A DNA stretch of 64,000 bases, taken from NCBI RefSeq assembly GCF_016756495.1, contig NZ_AP023243.1:2298501-2362500 (forward strand). The letters run 5' to 3'. This document shows positions 52,717-62,795 of this stretch, in pieces. The stretch's first letter is position 1, and each line of letters begins with the position of its first letter. The notes beneath the pieces were generated by a model, which was given only the letters and a program-made list of their open reading frames with translations, did not search any database and was not told the DNA's origin. The translations under genes and the position numbers were made by a program. The DNA comes from Mesorhizobium sp. 113-3-3 (GTDB lineage: Bacteria; Pseudomonadota; Alphaproteobacteria; Rhizobiales; Rhizobiaceae).

Positions 52717-54018
52717 ATGAGCGAGGGACACTCGACCTATACGCCCAAGACCGGTATCGAACGCTGGTTCGACGCCCGCATGCCGCTGCCGCGGCTGGTT
52801 TACGACAGCTTCATCGCCTATCCGGTGCCGCGCAACCTCAACTATGCCTGGACCTTCGGCGGCATCCTGGCGATCATGCTGGTGGCGCAGATACTGACCG
52901 GCATCGTGCTGGCCATGCACTATACTGCCGACACCAATCTCGCCTTCGGCTCCGTCGAAAAGATCATGCGTGACGTCAATTCCGGCTGGCTGTTGCGCTA
53001 CATGCACGCCAACGGCGCCTCGTTCTTCTTCGTCGCCGTCTACATCCACATCTTCCGTGGCCTCTACTACGGCTCCTACAAGGCGCCGCGCGAGCTGCTG
53101 TGGATCCTCGGCTGCATCATCTACCTGCTGATGATGGCGACCGGCTTCATGGGCTATGTGCTGCCGTGGGGGCAGATGAGCTTCTGGGGCGCCACCGTCA
53201 TCACCGGCTTCTTCAGCGCCATCCCGCTGGTCGGCGACTGGATCCAGCAACTGCTGCTCGGCGGCTTCGCCGTCGATAATCCGACGCTGAACCGCTTCTT
53301 CGCGCTGCACTACCTCTTGCCGTTCATGATTGCCGGCGTCGTCGTGCTCCACGTCTGGGCGCTGCATGTGGTGGGCCAGTCGAACCCTACCGGCATCGAG
53401 GTCAAGTCGAAGACCGACACCGTCGCCTTCACGCCCTACGCGACCATCAAGGACGCGTTCGGCATGATCGTGTTCCTGTTCTTCTTCGCCTATTTCGTCT
53501 TCTACCTGCCGAACTATCTCGGCCATCCGGACAATTACACGGTCGCCAACCCGCTGAAGACCCCGGCCCATATCGTTCCGGAATGGTATTTCCTGCCGTT
53601 CTACGCGATCCTGCGCGCCATCACCTTCAACATCGGGCCGATCAATTCCAAGCTCGGCGGCGTGCTGTGCATGTTCGGCGCCATCGTCATGCTGTTCCTG
53701 GTGCCGTGGCTCGACACGTCCAAGGTGCGCTCGGCGGTCTACCGGCCCTGGTACAAGCTGTTCTTCTGGCTGTTCGTGGCCGACGCCATCCTGCTCGGCT
53801 GGCTGGGCTCGCAGCCGGCGGAAGGCAGCTATGTGTTCATGGCGCAGATGGCGACGCTGTTCTACTTCGCCTTCTTCCTGATCGCGCTGCCGGTGCTTGG
53901 CCTGATCGAGACACCGCGCAGGCTGCCGAACTCGATCACCGAAGCGGTGCTCGAAAAGAACAAGGGTGGCAGCGGGCATCCGGCGGGCGCCACGGCCGCG
54001 CCAGAGACCAAGGGCTGA
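52717..54018 (+). CDS. petB: Cytochrome b of the bc1 complex
   Basis: A 433-residue membrane protein with eight helices carrying hemes bL and bH. Conserved features include [20 protein letters not shown] and the Qo-site PEWYF ([18 protein letters not shown]). The C-terminal tail (about 20 residues, [15 protein letters not shown]) is a typical alphaproteobacterial extension. The ATG at 52717 has GGGGAT upstream and gives the family N-terminus. It lies between petA and petC. Confidence 0.97.
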   Translation: MSEGHSTYTPKTGIERWFDARMPLPRLVYDSFIAYPVPRNLNYAWTFGGILAIMLVAQILTGIVLAMHYTADTNLAFGSVEKIMRDVNSGWLLRYMHANGASFFFVAVYIHIFRGLYYGSYKAPRELLWILGCIIYLLMMATGFMGYVLPWGQMSFWGATVITGFFSAIPLVGDWIQQLLLGGFAVDNPTLNRFFALHYLLPFMIAGVVVLHVWALHVVGQSNPTGIEVKSKTDTVAFTPYATIKDAFGMIVFLFFFAYFVFYLPNYLGHPDNYTVANPLKTPAHIVPEWYFLPFYAILRAITFNIGPINSKLGGVLCMFGAIVMLFLVPWLDTSKVRSAVYRPWYKLFFWLFVADAILLGWLGSQPAEGSYVFMAQMATLFYFAFFLIALPVLGLIETPRRLPNSITEAVLEKNKGGSGHPAGATAAPETKG

Positions 54019-54045
54019 GCGGTAGAGAATCTAAGGGGATTTGGC

Positions 54046-54903
54046 ATGAAAAAGATTCTCACCTCGCTGGCGCTGGTCGGCCTCGTGGCCGCCGGCACCG
54101 CAGCGTTCGCGGCCGAAGAGGCGCACAACGCGGCGGCGCCCACGCATTTCCCGATCAACGAACCGAAGGAAATGAACTGGAGCTTCACCGGCCCGTTCGG
54201 CACTTATGACAAGGCGCAGCTGCAGCGTGGCCTGAAGGTCTACAAGGAAGTCTGCTCGGCCTGCCATTCGATGAACCTGGTGGCGTTCCGCACCCTGTCG
54301 GACCTCGGCTACAACGAAGCCCAGATCAAGACGCTGGCCGCCGAATACACCATCCATGACGGTCCCAACGACGCCGGCGACATGTTCGACCGTCCCGGCA
54401 AGCCGTCCGACCACTTCCCGGCGCCGTTCGCCAATGAGGAGGCCGCGGCCGCCTCCAATGGTGGCGCGGCTCCGCCCGACATGTCGCTGCTGGCCAAGGC
54501 GCGTGGCGTCGAGCGCGGCTTCCCGCAGTTCGTCTTCGATATCTTCACCCAGTATGACGCGGGCGGCCCCGACTACATCCATTCGCTGCTGACCGGCTAC
54601 GACCAGACACCGCCGGCCGGAATGGTCATCCCGGAAGGCACACACTACAACCCGTACTTCATGTCCGGCGTGTCGCTGAAGATGCCCAAGCCCCTCTCCG
54701 ACGGCCAGGTGACCTATGATGACGGTTCGCCGCAGACCGTCGACCAGTATTCCCGCGACGTGGCTGCCTTCCTGACCTGGGCCGCCGAGCCGCACATGGA
54801 AGACCGCAAGAAGATGGGCTTCCGCGTGCTGGTGTTCCTGCTGCTCTTCGGGGCGCTGGTCTACCTCACCAAGCGCAAGGTGTGGGAAGGCGTCGCGCAC
54901 TAA
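54046..54903 (+). CDS. petC: Cytochrome c1 of the bc1 complex
   Basis: A 285-residue protein: signal peptide (ILTSLALVGLVAAGTAAFAA), heme c site C70-SAC73-H74, then a large periplasmic domain with Met ligand in the later GVSLKMPKP segment, and a C-terminal anchor (RVLVFLLLFGALVYLT) at 263-278. It passes electrons from the Rieske centre to soluble cytochrome c. In many rhizobia cytochrome b and c1 are made as one precursor; here they are separate genes, 27 bases apart. A strong terminator follows. Confidence 0.97.
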   Translation: MKKILTSLALVGLVAAGTAAFAAEEAHNAAAPTHFPINEPKEMNWSFTGPFGTYDKAQLQRGLKVYKEVCSACHSMNLVAFRTLSDLGYNEAQIKTLAAEYTIHDGPNDAGDMFDRPGKPSDHFPAPFANEEAAAASNGGAAPPDMSLLAKARGVERGFPQFVFDIFTQYDAGGPDYIHSLLTGYDQTPPAGMVIPEGTHYNPYFMSGVSLKMPKPLSDGQVTYDDGSPQTVDQYSRDVAAFLTWAAEPHMEDRKKMGFRVLVFLLLFGALVYLTKRKVWEGVAH

Positions 54904-54924
54904 GCAGCGCGCCCAACCGACCAC

Positions 54925-54949
54925 AAAAGGCGCCGAAAGGCGCCTTTTT
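54925..54949 (+). terminator. Intrinsic terminator of petABC
   Basis: AAAAGGCGCC (54925-54934), GAAA loop, GGCGCCTTTTT (54939-54949). It lies 21 bases after the petC stop. Confidence 0.9.
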
Positions 54950-55030
54950 GCATTTCAGGCGACAGGCTGTGTCACATGGCCGTCACCGCCAACAGCGATC
55001 CTGCGTCATTCCCACCAAAGGATCGCACCC

Positions 55031-55726
55031 ATGAAGAAATACGCATCGCTGACTGCTGGTCTGCTGTTGCTGGTCATCGGCTCGGCCGCCCAGGCCGAAG
55101 ACGCAAAGCCCTTCGTCACCAACAAGGACATCGACCTGACGATGATCCTGCCGCCGCCGCCGGCAAACGATTCGGCGCAGACCAAGGCCGAACTCGGCGC
55201 GGTGCTGACGCTGCAGGTGACGCGCACGCCCGAGATGATTGCCAGCGCCGTTGCCGACTCCGAAGAGAATGTCTGGCGCTTTGCAAACGTCATGGGGCCG
55301 AATTTCACCAAGGACAAGCTGCCGAAGTTCAGCGCCTTCTTCGACCGCGTGGTCGAGACCGAAGGCGCTGTCGTCGATCCGGCCAAGGATGTCTGGAAGC
55401 GCCCGCGTCCGCATCAGCTCAGCGACCTCGTCAAGCCGGTGGTCAAGCTGTCGAGCTCCGGCTCCTGGCCGTCCGGCCACGCCACGGTCGGCACCATGAT
55501 GGGCATCATCCTGGCCGACATGGTTCCGGAGAAGCGCGCCAAGATCATGGCGCGTGCGGCCGAATACGACCACAATCGTGAGGTTGGCGGCATCCACTAT
55601 GCGTCCGATGTCGAGATGGGCAAGATTTCCGGCAGCGTCATTGCCGCTGTCCTGCTCAACCGGGACGACTTCAAGGCCGAATACGAAGTGGCCAGGGCCG
55701 AGCTTCGTTCCGATCTCGGCATGTAA
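55031..55726 (+). CDS. Class A acid phosphatase, PAP2 superfamily
   Basis: A 231-residue periplasmic phosphatase: signal peptide (ASLTAGLLLLVIGSAAQA), then the PAP2 motifs K119-x6-R126-P127, PSGH (147-150) and R183-x5-H189-x3-D193. The third motif has N where the consensus has S before the Arg. It removes phosphate from non-specific organic esters. The ATG at 55031 gives the signal peptide. It is monocistronic with its own terminator. Confidence 0.88.
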   Translation: MKKYASLTAGLLLLVIGSAAQAEDAKPFVTNKDIDLTMILPPPPANDSAQTKAELGAVLTLQVTRTPEMIASAVADSEENVWRFANVMGPNFTKDKLPKFSAFFDRVVETEGAVVDPAKDVWKRPRPHQLSDLVKPVVKLSSSGSWPSGHATVGTMMGIILADMVPEKRAKIMARAAEYDHNREVGGIHYASDVEMGKISGSVIAAVLLNRDDFKAEYEVARAELRSDLGM

Positions 55727-55753
55727 TCTTCGCCGGCAGCCGGCTTCGATGCG

Positions 55754-55778
55754 AGGGGCGCTCCAGGCGCCCCTTTTT
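55754..55778 (+). terminator. Intrinsic terminator after the acid phosphatase gene
   Basis: GGGGCGC (55755-55761) and GCGCCCC (55767-55773) followed by TTTTT, 28 bases after the stop. Confidence 0.88.
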
Positions 55779-55896
55779 CTTTTCACGGCCATGCCCGGCG
55801 GGGTTCAGCAATTAGTCCGTTGGCATGGCGGCATCGGATTGATATTCGACGCATCGAAGGGCGGCAAAGGCTGGCCCGCCATGGCCTGGGAAATCG

Positions 55897-57045
55897 ATGA
55901 TGCGGCTCAACGACTGTCATAACTTTTCCGATTTCCGCCGCATGGCGCGGCGAAGGCTGCCGGGGCCGATCTTCAACTACATCGACGGTGCGGCCGACGA
56001 TGAGGTCACCTATCGCCGCAACACCGAAAGCTTCGAGACCTGCGATCTCGTTCCCAACGTGCTGCGTGGGGTAAGCGAGATCGACATGTCGGTGACGGTG
56101 ATGGGGCAAAAGCTGGCCATGCCGTTCTACTGCTCGCCGACCGCCCTGCAGCGGCTTTTCCATCATCAGGGCGAGCGCGCCGTGGCGAAGGCCGCCGCCA
56201 AATACGGCACCATGTTCGGGGTCTCCTCGCTGGGCACCGTCAGCCTCGAGGAGGCGCGCGGGATCAGCAGCAGTCCACAGGTCTACCAGTTCTATTTCCA
56301 CCGGGATCGCGGCCTCAACCGGGCGATGATGCAGCGGGCGAAGCAGGTTGGCGTCGAGGTGATGATGCTGACCGTCGACAGCATCACGGGGGGAAACCGC
56401 GAGCGCGACAAGCGCACCGGCTTTGCCATTCCCTTCAAGCTCAACCTTGCGGGAATGGCGCAGTTCGCGCTCAAGCCGGCCTGGGCGATCAATTATTTCA
56501 CGCATGAGGGGTTCAAGCTGCCGCAGCTCGACGAGCATGTGGACATGGGCGGCGGCACGATGTCGATCAGCCGCTATTTCACCGAAATGCTCGATCCGTC
56601 GATGACCTGGGACGATGTCGCCGAGATGGTCAGGCAGTGGTCGGGGCCGTTCTGCCTCAAAGGCGTCATGTCGGTCGAGGACGCCAAACGCGCCGTCGAG
56701 ATCGGCTGCAGCGGCATCGTGCTTTCCAACCATGGCGGGCGTCAGCTGGACGGTTCGCGGGCGGCATTCGACCAGTTGGCCGAGATCGTCGATGCCGTCG
56801 GCGACCGCATCGACGTCATCATGGACGGCGGCGTCCAGCGTGGCACCCATGTGTTGAAGGCGCTGTCGCTCGGTGCCAAGGCGGTGGGCCTTGGCCGCTA
56901 CTATCTGTTCCCGCTGGCGGCGGCCGGCCAGCCGGGTGTCGAACGGGCGCTTGAACAGATGCGCGTCGAGATCGAACGCGGCATGAAGCTGATGGGCTGC
57001 AGTTCGATCGGACAATTGTCACGCGAGAACCTGCGCTTCCGGTAA
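55897..57045 (+). CDS. lldD: FMN-dependent alpha-hydroxy acid dehydrogenase (L-lactate dehydrogenase type)
   Basis: A 382-residue FMN enzyme that oxidises L-lactate or a related 2-hydroxy acid, usually to the quinone pool. The catalytic segment [10 protein letters not shown] is at about 278-287 (His base, Arg for carboxylate), and FMN contacts include [12 protein letters not shown] and [13 protein letters not shown]. Adjacent ATG codons at 55897 and 55900 are both usable. No lldP permease or lldR regulator is next to it, so lactate is likely but glycolate or mandelate cannot be excluded. Confidence 0.87.
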   Translation: MMRLNDCHNFSDFRRMARRRLPGPIFNYIDGAADDEVTYRRNTESFETCDLVPNVLRGVSEIDMSVTVMGQKLAMPFYCSPTALQRLFHHQGERAVAKAAAKYGTMFGVSSLGTVSLEEARGISSSPQVYQFYFHRDRGLNRAMMQRAKQVGVEVMMLTVDSITGGNRERDKRTGFAIPFKLNLAGMAQFALKPAWAINYFTHEGFKLPQLDEHVDMGGGTMSISRYFTEMLDPSMTWDDVAEMVRQWSGPFCLKGVMSVEDAKRAVEIGCSGIVLSNHGGRQLDGSRAAFDQLAEIVDAVGDRIDVIMDGGVQRGTHVLKALSLGAKAVGLGRYYLFPLAAAGQPGVERALEQMRVEIERGMKLMGCSSIGQLSRENLRFR

Positions 57046-57212
57046 CCGGCACAGCATCGGCGCGGACGATCGTGGCGCCGGCCAGGCCAACCCTTTGCCG
57101 GATGCGCTTGTCTCGGCCGCCACATCGCGCTAGCCGTTGTCGGTCGCGCCGGGTTACGATCGGTCTCCCGCGCCGTTGCAAACCTGTCAGCTGGATCATC
57201 CGGAGCCACTTC

Positions 57213-57758
57213 ATGAAACCTTCGCTCGAAGACACGCTGCTGGCGTCGATCCGCACCATCCCGGACTATCCCAGGCCCGGCATCCTGTTTCGCGACATCA
57301 CCACGCTGCTCGGCAATGCGCGCGCCTTCCGCCGCGCCATCGACGAACTGGTTCATCCCTATGCCGGGCAGAAGATCGACAAGATCGCCGGCATCGAGGC
57401 GCGCGGCTTCATCCTGGGCGGCGCCGTAGCCCACCAGCTTTCGGCCGGCTTCGTGCCGATCCGCAAGAAGGGCAAGCTGCCCTATGAGACGGTGCGCGTC
57501 GCCTACAGCCTGGAATACGGGCTGGACGAGATGGAGATGCACAAGGACGGCGTTGCCCCTGGCGAGAAGGTGATCCTGGTTGACGACCTGATCGCCACCG
57601 GCGGCACGGCTGAGGCGGCGGTCAAGCTGCTGCGCCAGATCGGCGCCGATATCCTCGCCGCCTGCTTCGTCATCGACCTGCCGGACCTCGGCGGTCGTGC
57701 CAAGCTCGAGGCGCTTGGCGTGCCGGTCAGGACGCTGATCGGGTTCGAGGGGCATTGA
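57213..57758 (+). CDS. apt: Adenine phosphoribosyltransferase
   Basis: A 181-residue purine salvage enzyme (adenine plus PRPP to AMP). The PRPP-binding [14 protein letters not shown] is typical; the N-terminal [16 protein letters not shown] and the [13 protein letters not shown] segment are diagnostic for Apt. The ATG at 57213 has CGGAG upstream. The length is normal. It stands alone between the lldD-type gene and a dispersed palindrome. Confidence 0.96.
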   Translation: MKPSLEDTLLASIRTIPDYPRPGILFRDITTLLGNARAFRRAIDELVHPYAGQKIDKIAGIEARGFILGGAVAHQLSAGFVPIRKKGKLPYETVRVAYSLEYGLDEMEMHKDGVAPGEKVILVDDLIATGGTAEAAVKLLRQIGADILAACFVIDLPDLGGRAKLEALGVPVRTLIGFEGH

Positions 57759-57811
57759 GGGGCGATTGATCACAACCGCCCGGCCGGGTCCCCGCTGCTT
57801 CGCAGCGTCCC

Positions 57812-57869
57812 GGCATTCGTCGGCCTTTCATCGTGCCACTGGCACGATGAATTCGCTTACGCGAACCGG
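57812..57869. repeat. Dispersed palindrome family, copy 2
   Basis: It is inverted relative to 31254-31306. Core TTCATCGTGCCA / TGGCACGATGAA (57827-57851) is identical; flanks CGAACCGG and CGGCATTCGTCGGCC match the other copy with a few changes. It abuts the stop codon of the MaoC-like gene. Confidence 0.78.
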
Positions 57870-58343
57870 CTACTCACCCACCTTCACCAGCACGGCGCTT
57901 TCAAACTCCAGCACCTTGTCGCCGGTCGAATCGAAGGCCTCCGCGCGCAGCGACAGCATTCGCCAGCCGGGACGCGAGACGATGGGACGGTGGGATAGCG
58001 CGGTGCGGCTGAAGGTGACGGTTTCGCCGGCAAAGACCGGTTTCAGCCACTTCAGGTTCTTGAAACCGGGCGAGGGGCCGAATTCCGGGACCGGGCCGGG
58101 GCCGTTCCAGTTGGCGCCCTCGGCATCCATGCTCGCTTCGAGGTTGAGCTTCATCCAGGTGGCGGCGGTGTGCCAGCCGGAGGCGCATAGCCCGCCGAGC
58201 ACGCTCTTCCTGGCGGCCTCTTCGTCGATGTGAAAGATCTGCGGGTCGTATTTGCGGGCGAACGCCTTGATCGCCTCGGGCTCGAATGTGTGCGAGCCCA
58301 GCGTCATCGTGGTGCCGATGCGGAAGAATTCATCCAGGGTCAT
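57870..58343 (-). CDS. MaoC family dehydratase 1
   Basis: A 157-residue hot-dog-fold protein of the MaoC / R-hydratase family. The catalytic motif is KYDPQIFHIDEEAA (Asp and His of the D-x5-H hydratase motif), followed by GGLCASGWHTAATWMKL. Such proteins hydrate enoyl-CoA in fatty acid, PHA or branched-acid metabolism. It is preceded by a second MaoC gene with a 4-base overlap, so the two products may form a heterodimer. Confidence 0.86.
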   Translation of the reverse strand: MTLDEFFRIGTTMTLGSHTFEPEAIKAFARKYDPQIFHIDEEAARKSVLGGLCASGWHTAATWMKLNLEASMDAEGANWNGPGPVPEFGPSPGFKNLKWLKPVFAGETVTFSRTALSHRPIVSRPGWRMLSLRAEAFDSTGDKVLEFESAVLVKVGE

Positions 58344-58810
58344 GCCTGATACCCCGCCGCATCGCGCGTCAGGAACATGACGGAATTCTCGAGCTCGAAG
58401 ACGCTTTCGCCGCGCTGGTTGACCAGCTCGCTGCGCATGGTGACGAAGCCGAGTTGCGGCTTCGATCGCGACAGGCGCTTGGCCAGCACGACCAGGTTGC
58501 CCCTGAGCGTATCGCCGGCCAGGACCGGTTTCTTCCACTTGACCTGATCGACGCCGGGCGAGCCCTGGCAGGTGGAGTCCAACAGGAAGGCATCGCACAG
58601 CATGCGCATGAACATGGCGCAGCTGTGCCAGCCGGAGGCCGAGAGGCCGCCCAGAATGCTGGCCTTGCCGGCGTCCTCGTCGAGATGCATCGGCTGGGCA
58701 TCGAATTCGCTGGCGAACTCGATGATCTCGGCGGCGCTCACCTGTTTCGTGCCGAGGTCGAACGAGGCGCCCTCGACGAAATCCTCATAGGCCCATGTTT
58801 TTCGGGTCAT
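58340..58810 (-). CDS. MaoC family dehydratase 2
   Basis: A 156-residue second MaoC-type protein. Its motif is EFASEFDAQPMHLDEDAGKA with the Asp and His conserved, then GGLSASGWHSCAMFMRML. It is clearly a paralogue of the gene it overlaps. The ATG at 58810 gives the family N-terminus (MTRKTWAYEDFVEG). The pair is not next to a CoA ligase or ketothiolase, so the pathway is unknown. Confidence 0.86.
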   Translation of the reverse strand: MTRKTWAYEDFVEGASFDLGTKQVSAAEIIEFASEFDAQPMHLDEDAGKASILGGLSASGWHSCAMFMRMLCDAFLLDSTCQGSPGVDQVKWKKPVLAGDTLRGNLVVLAKRLSRSKPQLGFVTMRSELVNQRGESVFELENSVMFLTRDAAGYQA

Positions 58811-58912
58811 GTCGGCAATCCGGTTAATTCCCAAGATCGGGCAACCCGGATGCAGGCCGGCAGCGATTTGGTCAAGTCCTTTCTGGTGAGCCAGCCTGCG
58901 GGGCGGCGGCGC

Positions 58913-59887
58913 TCAGAGCCAGCCGCGGCGGCGGAAGTACCAGAAGGGCAGGATTGCCGACAGGATCATCAGACCGATGGCGAAGGGATAACCGAAATGC
59001 CATTTCAGCTCGGGAATGACATCGAAATTCATGCCGTAGATCGAGGCGACCAGCGTCGGCGGCAGGAAGATGACGGCGGCGACCGAGAAGATCTTGATGA
59101 TGGCGTTCTGCTCGATCGAGATCATGCCGAGCGTGGCGTCGAGCAGGAAGGAGATCTTCTGCGACAGGAAGGTGGCGTGGTCGGCGAGCGACAGCACGTC
59201 GCGCGACAAGGTCTTGATGCGGGCACGGACATCCTTGCTCATCTTGGTCTGGGTCGCGACATGGGCGAGGAAGCCGGCCAGGCGCTGCAGCGAGATCAGG
59301 CTGTCGCGTACGGACGAGGCGATGTCCTCCTTGCGGCCGATGGCTTTCAAGAGTTCCTGGAAGTCGCGGTTGCGCTTCGACACCTTGGTCGAGCGCGCTT
59401 CGAAGATATCGCGCGAAATCCCCTCGATGTCGCGGCCGGCGCGTTCGAGGATGTCGGCGAGACGGTCGACGATCGCTTCCAGCAGGCCGATCAGGATGGT
59501 GTCGCCGCTGGTACAGCCTGTCGCCACCTTCTCGGCGCGCAGCGGAAAGGTCTTGAAGGCCTTCGGTTCATGATAGCGGATGGTGATCAGCCTTTTGCCG
59601 GCAAGCGCGAAGGTGACCGGCGACATCAGGGGATCGTCGACCTCGGTCTGGGCGGGCAAGGTGGCGGTCATGAAGTAGGCGCCATCCTCGATGTAGAGAC
59701 GGCTGGAAATCTCGATCTCCTCCATCTCCTCGCGGGTCGGGATGGCGACGCCAAGCCAGCTTTCGATGGCGGCTTCTTCTTCCTTGGTCGGACTGACCAG
59801 ATCGGCCCAGACAACCCTGTCGCCCTCGGCCAGCAGGTCATCGACGACGCGCAGGCGATCATTGTCCACGACAAATGCCTTGATCAT
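58913..59887 (-). CDS. CorA family Mg2+ / divalent metal channel
   Basis: A 324-residue pentameric channel. A cytosolic helical funnel is followed by two C-terminal helices (KIFSVAAVIFLPPTLVASIY; FAIGLMILSAILPFWYFRRR) joined by the loop with the selectivity motif YGMNF. The ATG at 59887 has AGGGGAGA upstream. No neighbour gives a regulatory hint. Confidence 0.94.
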   Translation of the reverse strand: MIKAFVVDNDRLRVVDDLLAEGDRVVWADLVSPTKEEEAAIESWLGVAIPTREEMEEIEISSRLYIEDGAYFMTATLPAQTEVDDPLMSPVTFALAGKRLITIRYHEPKAFKTFPLRAEKVATGCTSGDTILIGLLEAIVDRLADILERAGRDIEGISRDIFEARSTKVSKRNRDFQELLKAIGRKEDIASSVRDSLISLQRLAGFLAHVATQTKMSKDVRARIKTLSRDVLSLADHATFLSQKISFLLDATLGMISIEQNAIIKIFSVAAVIFLPPTLVASIYGMNFDVIPELKWHFGYPFAIGLMILSAILPFWYFRRRGWL

Positions 59888-60040
59888 CGCCAGATCTCCC
59901 CTGCGAAGGTGCGTTCGGATGCGCGTCGTGTCGGATTTCACGGCACTTCGTCGTGTGCGCGACCGTGTGCAAGCCGCTTAGACCTGTGGCATGACGAAAG
60001 CAAGACAAGGCCGGATCGGGCGGGGTCGACCCTCGGTTAC

Positions 60041-60832
60041 TCAGAAAAACTCGTCGAGCAGCCGGTACCAGGAACATTTCGCCGGCTCGGCTTCTGGCGG
60101 CCCGTAGCTTTCGAGAAAAGGCTCTACCCAGGCCGTGCCGATGTTGTAGCGGATGCTCCGGCAGGCGAGCGTCAGATCCTGGTGGCGATCCGCCACGCCC
60201 AGCCGGCCGCAATCGATGAACCCGCTGAAACGGCCTTCGGTCGCCATGACATTCGGCAGGCAGGCGTCGCCATGGGTGACGACAATATCCTCGGTCGCCG
60301 GCCGGAGCGCCTCAAGCTCGGCGAAGACCTCGGCGGCGGTCCGCCCTTGCCGTTCCTCGTCGAAATCACTCTCGTCGACTTCGCCGGCTTCCATGCGGGC
60401 CCGCGCCGCCGCGACCCGCCTGAAGAGGCGATGGTCGAAGGGGCAGGAGCGGATGTCGAGCGCATGCAGGCCGTGAAGCGCGCTGGCCATGATGGCGATG
60501 ACATCGGCCGGATCGACGGCAGCCGACGCCAGATCCTCGCCGGCGACGGCCGACATCAGCAGCCAGTCGTGACCGGCATGGCTTTCCAGGGCGATCACAT
60601 CGGGGCAAGCGATGCCTTGTCCGGCAAGCCAGCGCAGCCGCGCGGCCTCATCGGCGAGTTCGGCAAAGGGGCCGCTGCGCTCACATTTCAGAAACAGGGC
60701 CGGCTGGCCGTCAGCCGCCAGCCGGAACACGCCGGCCTGTGACTGGCCGATGGTCTGGGGGTGCCAGCGGTAGCCGGAAACCAGCTGGCGAAACCCGTTC
60801 GGCAGGTCGGTTTTCAGAGGACGGCTGGGCAT
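60041..60832 (-). CDS. Aminoglycoside 3'-phosphotransferase, APH(3')-II-like
   Basis: A 263-residue kinase-fold enzyme. The catalytic loop THGDACLPN is at 186-194, the metal-binding [15 protein letters not shown] near 205-219, and the protein ends YRLLDEFF as in APH(3')-II. The key Asp, Asn and second Asp are present, so activity on kanamycin-type aminoglycosides is plausible but unproven; chromosomal members may have another natural substrate. No transposon or integron sequence flanks it and the base composition looks like that of its neighbours, so it seems long resident. Confidence 0.9.
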   Translation of the reverse strand: MPSRPLKTDLPNGFRQLVSGYRWHPQTIGQSQAGVFRLAADGQPALFLKCERSGPFAELADEAARLRWLAGQGIACPDVIALESHAGHDWLLMSAVAGEDLASAAVDPADVIAIMASALHGLHALDIRSCPFDHRLFRRVAAARARMEAGEVDESDFDEERQGRTAAEVFAELEALRPATEDIVVTHGDACLPNVMATEGRFSGFIDCGRLGVADRHQDLTLACRSIRYNIGTAWVEPFLESYGPPEAEPAKCSWYRLLDEFF

Positions 60833-60850
60833 CGTCTGCCGCCTGAGGCG

Positions 60851-61954
60851 TCAGGTGTTGAATTTGAACAGCATGATGTCGCCGTCCTGGACGACATATT
60901 CCTTGCCTTCGTCGCGCGCCTTGCCGGCTTCCTTGGCCGCCACTTCGCCGCCCAGCGTGACGAAGTCGTTATAGGCGATGGTCTGGGCGCGGATGAAGCC
61001 GCGTTCGAAGTCGGTGTGGATGACGCCGGCGGCCTGCGGGGCCTTGTCGCCCTTGTGGATGGTCCAGGCGCGCGTCTCCTTCGGACCGGCGGTGAAATAG
61101 GTGATGAGATGCAACAGATCGTAGCCGGCGCGGATGACCTTGTTCAGGCCCGGCTCGTCGAGGCCGAGCGAGGACAGGAATTCCATCTCTTCCTCGTCGG
61201 AAAGCTGGGCGACTTCGGCCTCGATCGCGGCCGAGATCACCACCGTGCCGGCGCCCTGTGCGGCGGCCATCTTTTCCACCGCCCTGGTGTGCTCGTTGCC
61301 GGTCGCGGCATCGGCCTCGGCGACGTTGCAGACATAGAGCACGGGGTGCGAGGTTAAAAGGTTCAGCCCCTGCAGGATGCGCAAATCCTCCGCCGAGATG
61401 CCCTTGAGCAGGACGCGGGTCGGCTTGCCGGCCTGCAGCAGTTCGAGCGCCGCCTCCATCATCGGCAGCACGGTGGTGGCTTCCTTGTCCTTGCTGCCGG
61501 CGCGCTTGCGGATCTGGACGATGCGGCGCTCCAGGCTGTCGAGGTCGGCGAGCATCAGCTCGGTCTCGACCGTCTCGGCGTCGGCGACGGGATCGATGCG
61601 GCCCTCGACATGGGTGATGTCGTCATCCTCGAAGCAGCGCAGCACATGCACGATGGCGTCGACCTCGCGGATGTTGGCGAGGAACTGGTTGCCCAGCCCT
61701 TCGCCTTTCGAGGCGCCGCGCACCAGGCCGGCAATGTCGACGAAGGAGATGCGGGTCGGGATGATCTCCTTCGACTTGGCGATCGAGGCGATCTTCTGCA
61801 GGCGCGGGTCGGGCACCGCCACCTCGCCAGTGTTCGGTTCGATGGTGCAGAACGGATAGTTGGCGGCCTGCGCCGCCGCCGTCCTGGTCAACGCGTTGAA
61901 GAGCGTCGACTTGCCGACGTTGGGCAAGCCAACGATGCCGCATTTGAAACCCAT
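60851..61954 (-). CDS. ychF: Redox-regulated P-loop ATPase YchF
   Basis: A 367-residue OBG-type protein that hydrolyses ATP rather than GTP and associates with ribosomes. G1 GLPNVGKST is at 9-17, G3 FVDIAGLVRGASKGEGLG, and the altered G4 CNVAEAD replaces NKxD, the hallmark of YchF. The C-terminal TGS domain ends VQDGDIMLFKFNT. It lies in the common order aph / ychF / pth / rplY here; ychF with pth and rplY is a frequent bacterial cluster. Confidence 0.97.
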   Translation of the reverse strand: MGFKCGIVGLPNVGKSTLFNALTRTAAAQAANYPFCTIEPNTGEVAVPDPRLQKIASIAKSKEIIPTRISFVDIAGLVRGASKGEGLGNQFLANIREVDAIVHVLRCFEDDDITHVEGRIDPVADAETVETELMLADLDSLERRIVQIRKRAGSKDKEATTVLPMMEAALELLQAGKPTRVLLKGISAEDLRILQGLNLLTSHPVLYVCNVAEADAATGNEHTRAVEKMAAAQGAGTVVISAAIEAEVAQLSDEEEMEFLSSLGLDEPGLNKVIRAGYDLLHLITYFTAGPKETRAWTIHKGDKAPQAAGVIHTDFERGFIRAQTIAYNDFVTLGGEVAAKEAGKARDEGKEYVVQDGDIMLFKFNT

Positions 61955-62049
61955 TGTGTCCAGTCCTATCGGAAAAGCGAAATTTGATGAGGGCTATGGG
62001 CGATAGGGGTGATCAACGTCAAGCCCTGTAAGGCCGCATGCGTGCCCGC

Positions 62050-62772
62050 TCAGTCCTTGTTGCCGAAGAGTTTCTTCAGCATGGCGGCCATCGGGCCGGT
62101 CTCCGGCAGTTTGGCGGGCGCCTGTTGCGACCGCGCCTGGCGGATGTGGCTCTGTTGTTTGGGCTGCTGCTTCTGCGCCGGCTTTTCCAGCTCGGCTATC
62201 GCCTTGCCCTGGACGGCAAGGGCGGCCTTGTTCATGAAGCCGGATTCGTCGCCCTTGACGATCATGGCGGCGTTGTCGGCGATCGCGTCGAGCAAGGGAT
62301 CGAGCCATTCGCGATCGGCCTTGGCGAAATCGCCGAGCACATGGTGCTGGACCATTTCCTTGACGCCGGGATGGCCGACGCCGATGCGCACGCGGCGATA
62401 GGCGTTGCCGACATGGCCGTCGATCGAGCGGATGCCGTTATGGCCGCCGGCGCCGCCGCCTGTCTTGATGCGCAGCTTGCCTTCGGCGAGGTCGATCTCG
62501 TCATAGAAGACGGTGAGCGCGGAAAGCTCGAGCTTGTAGAAGCGCAGGGCCTCGCCGACCGACTGGCCGGACAGGTTCATGAAGGTCTGCGGCTTGATCA
62601 GGATGATCTTTTCGCCGGCAATCGTCCCCTCGGCGATCAGGCCCTGGAATTTCTTCGACCAGGGCGAAAAGGAATGGCGGCGGGCGATAGCGTCCGCCGC
62701 CATGAAGCCGACATTGTGCCGGTTATGAGCGTATTTCGCGCCCGGATTGCCGAGGCCTGCAAAGACAAGCAT
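62050..62772 (-). CDS. pth: Peptidyl-tRNA hydrolase
   Basis: A 240-residue enzyme that recycles peptidyl-tRNA. The conserved N10, catalytic H19 ([11 protein letters not shown]), the Asp in [10 protein letters not shown], and [14 protein letters not shown] are present. It is longer than the 190-200 residue enterobacterial form by a low-complexity basic tail ([20 protein letters not shown]), a usual alphaproteobacterial feature. It lies 23 bases downstream of rplY, so they are probably co-transcribed. Confidence 0.96.
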   Translation of the reverse strand: MLVFAGLGNPGAKYAHNRHNVGFMAADAIARRHSFSPWSKKFQGLIAEGTIAGEKIILIKPQTFMNLSGQSVGEALRFYKLELSALTVFYDEIDLAEGKLRIKTGGGAGGHNGIRSIDGHVGNAYRRVRIGVGHPGVKEMVQHHVLGDFAKADREWLDPLLDAIADNAAMIVKGDESGFMNKAALAVQGKAIAELEKPAQKQQPKQQSHIRQARSQQAPAKLPETGPMAAMLKKLFGNKD

Positions 62773-62795
62773 CGTCTGCTCCGGGCGGGAAAGAG

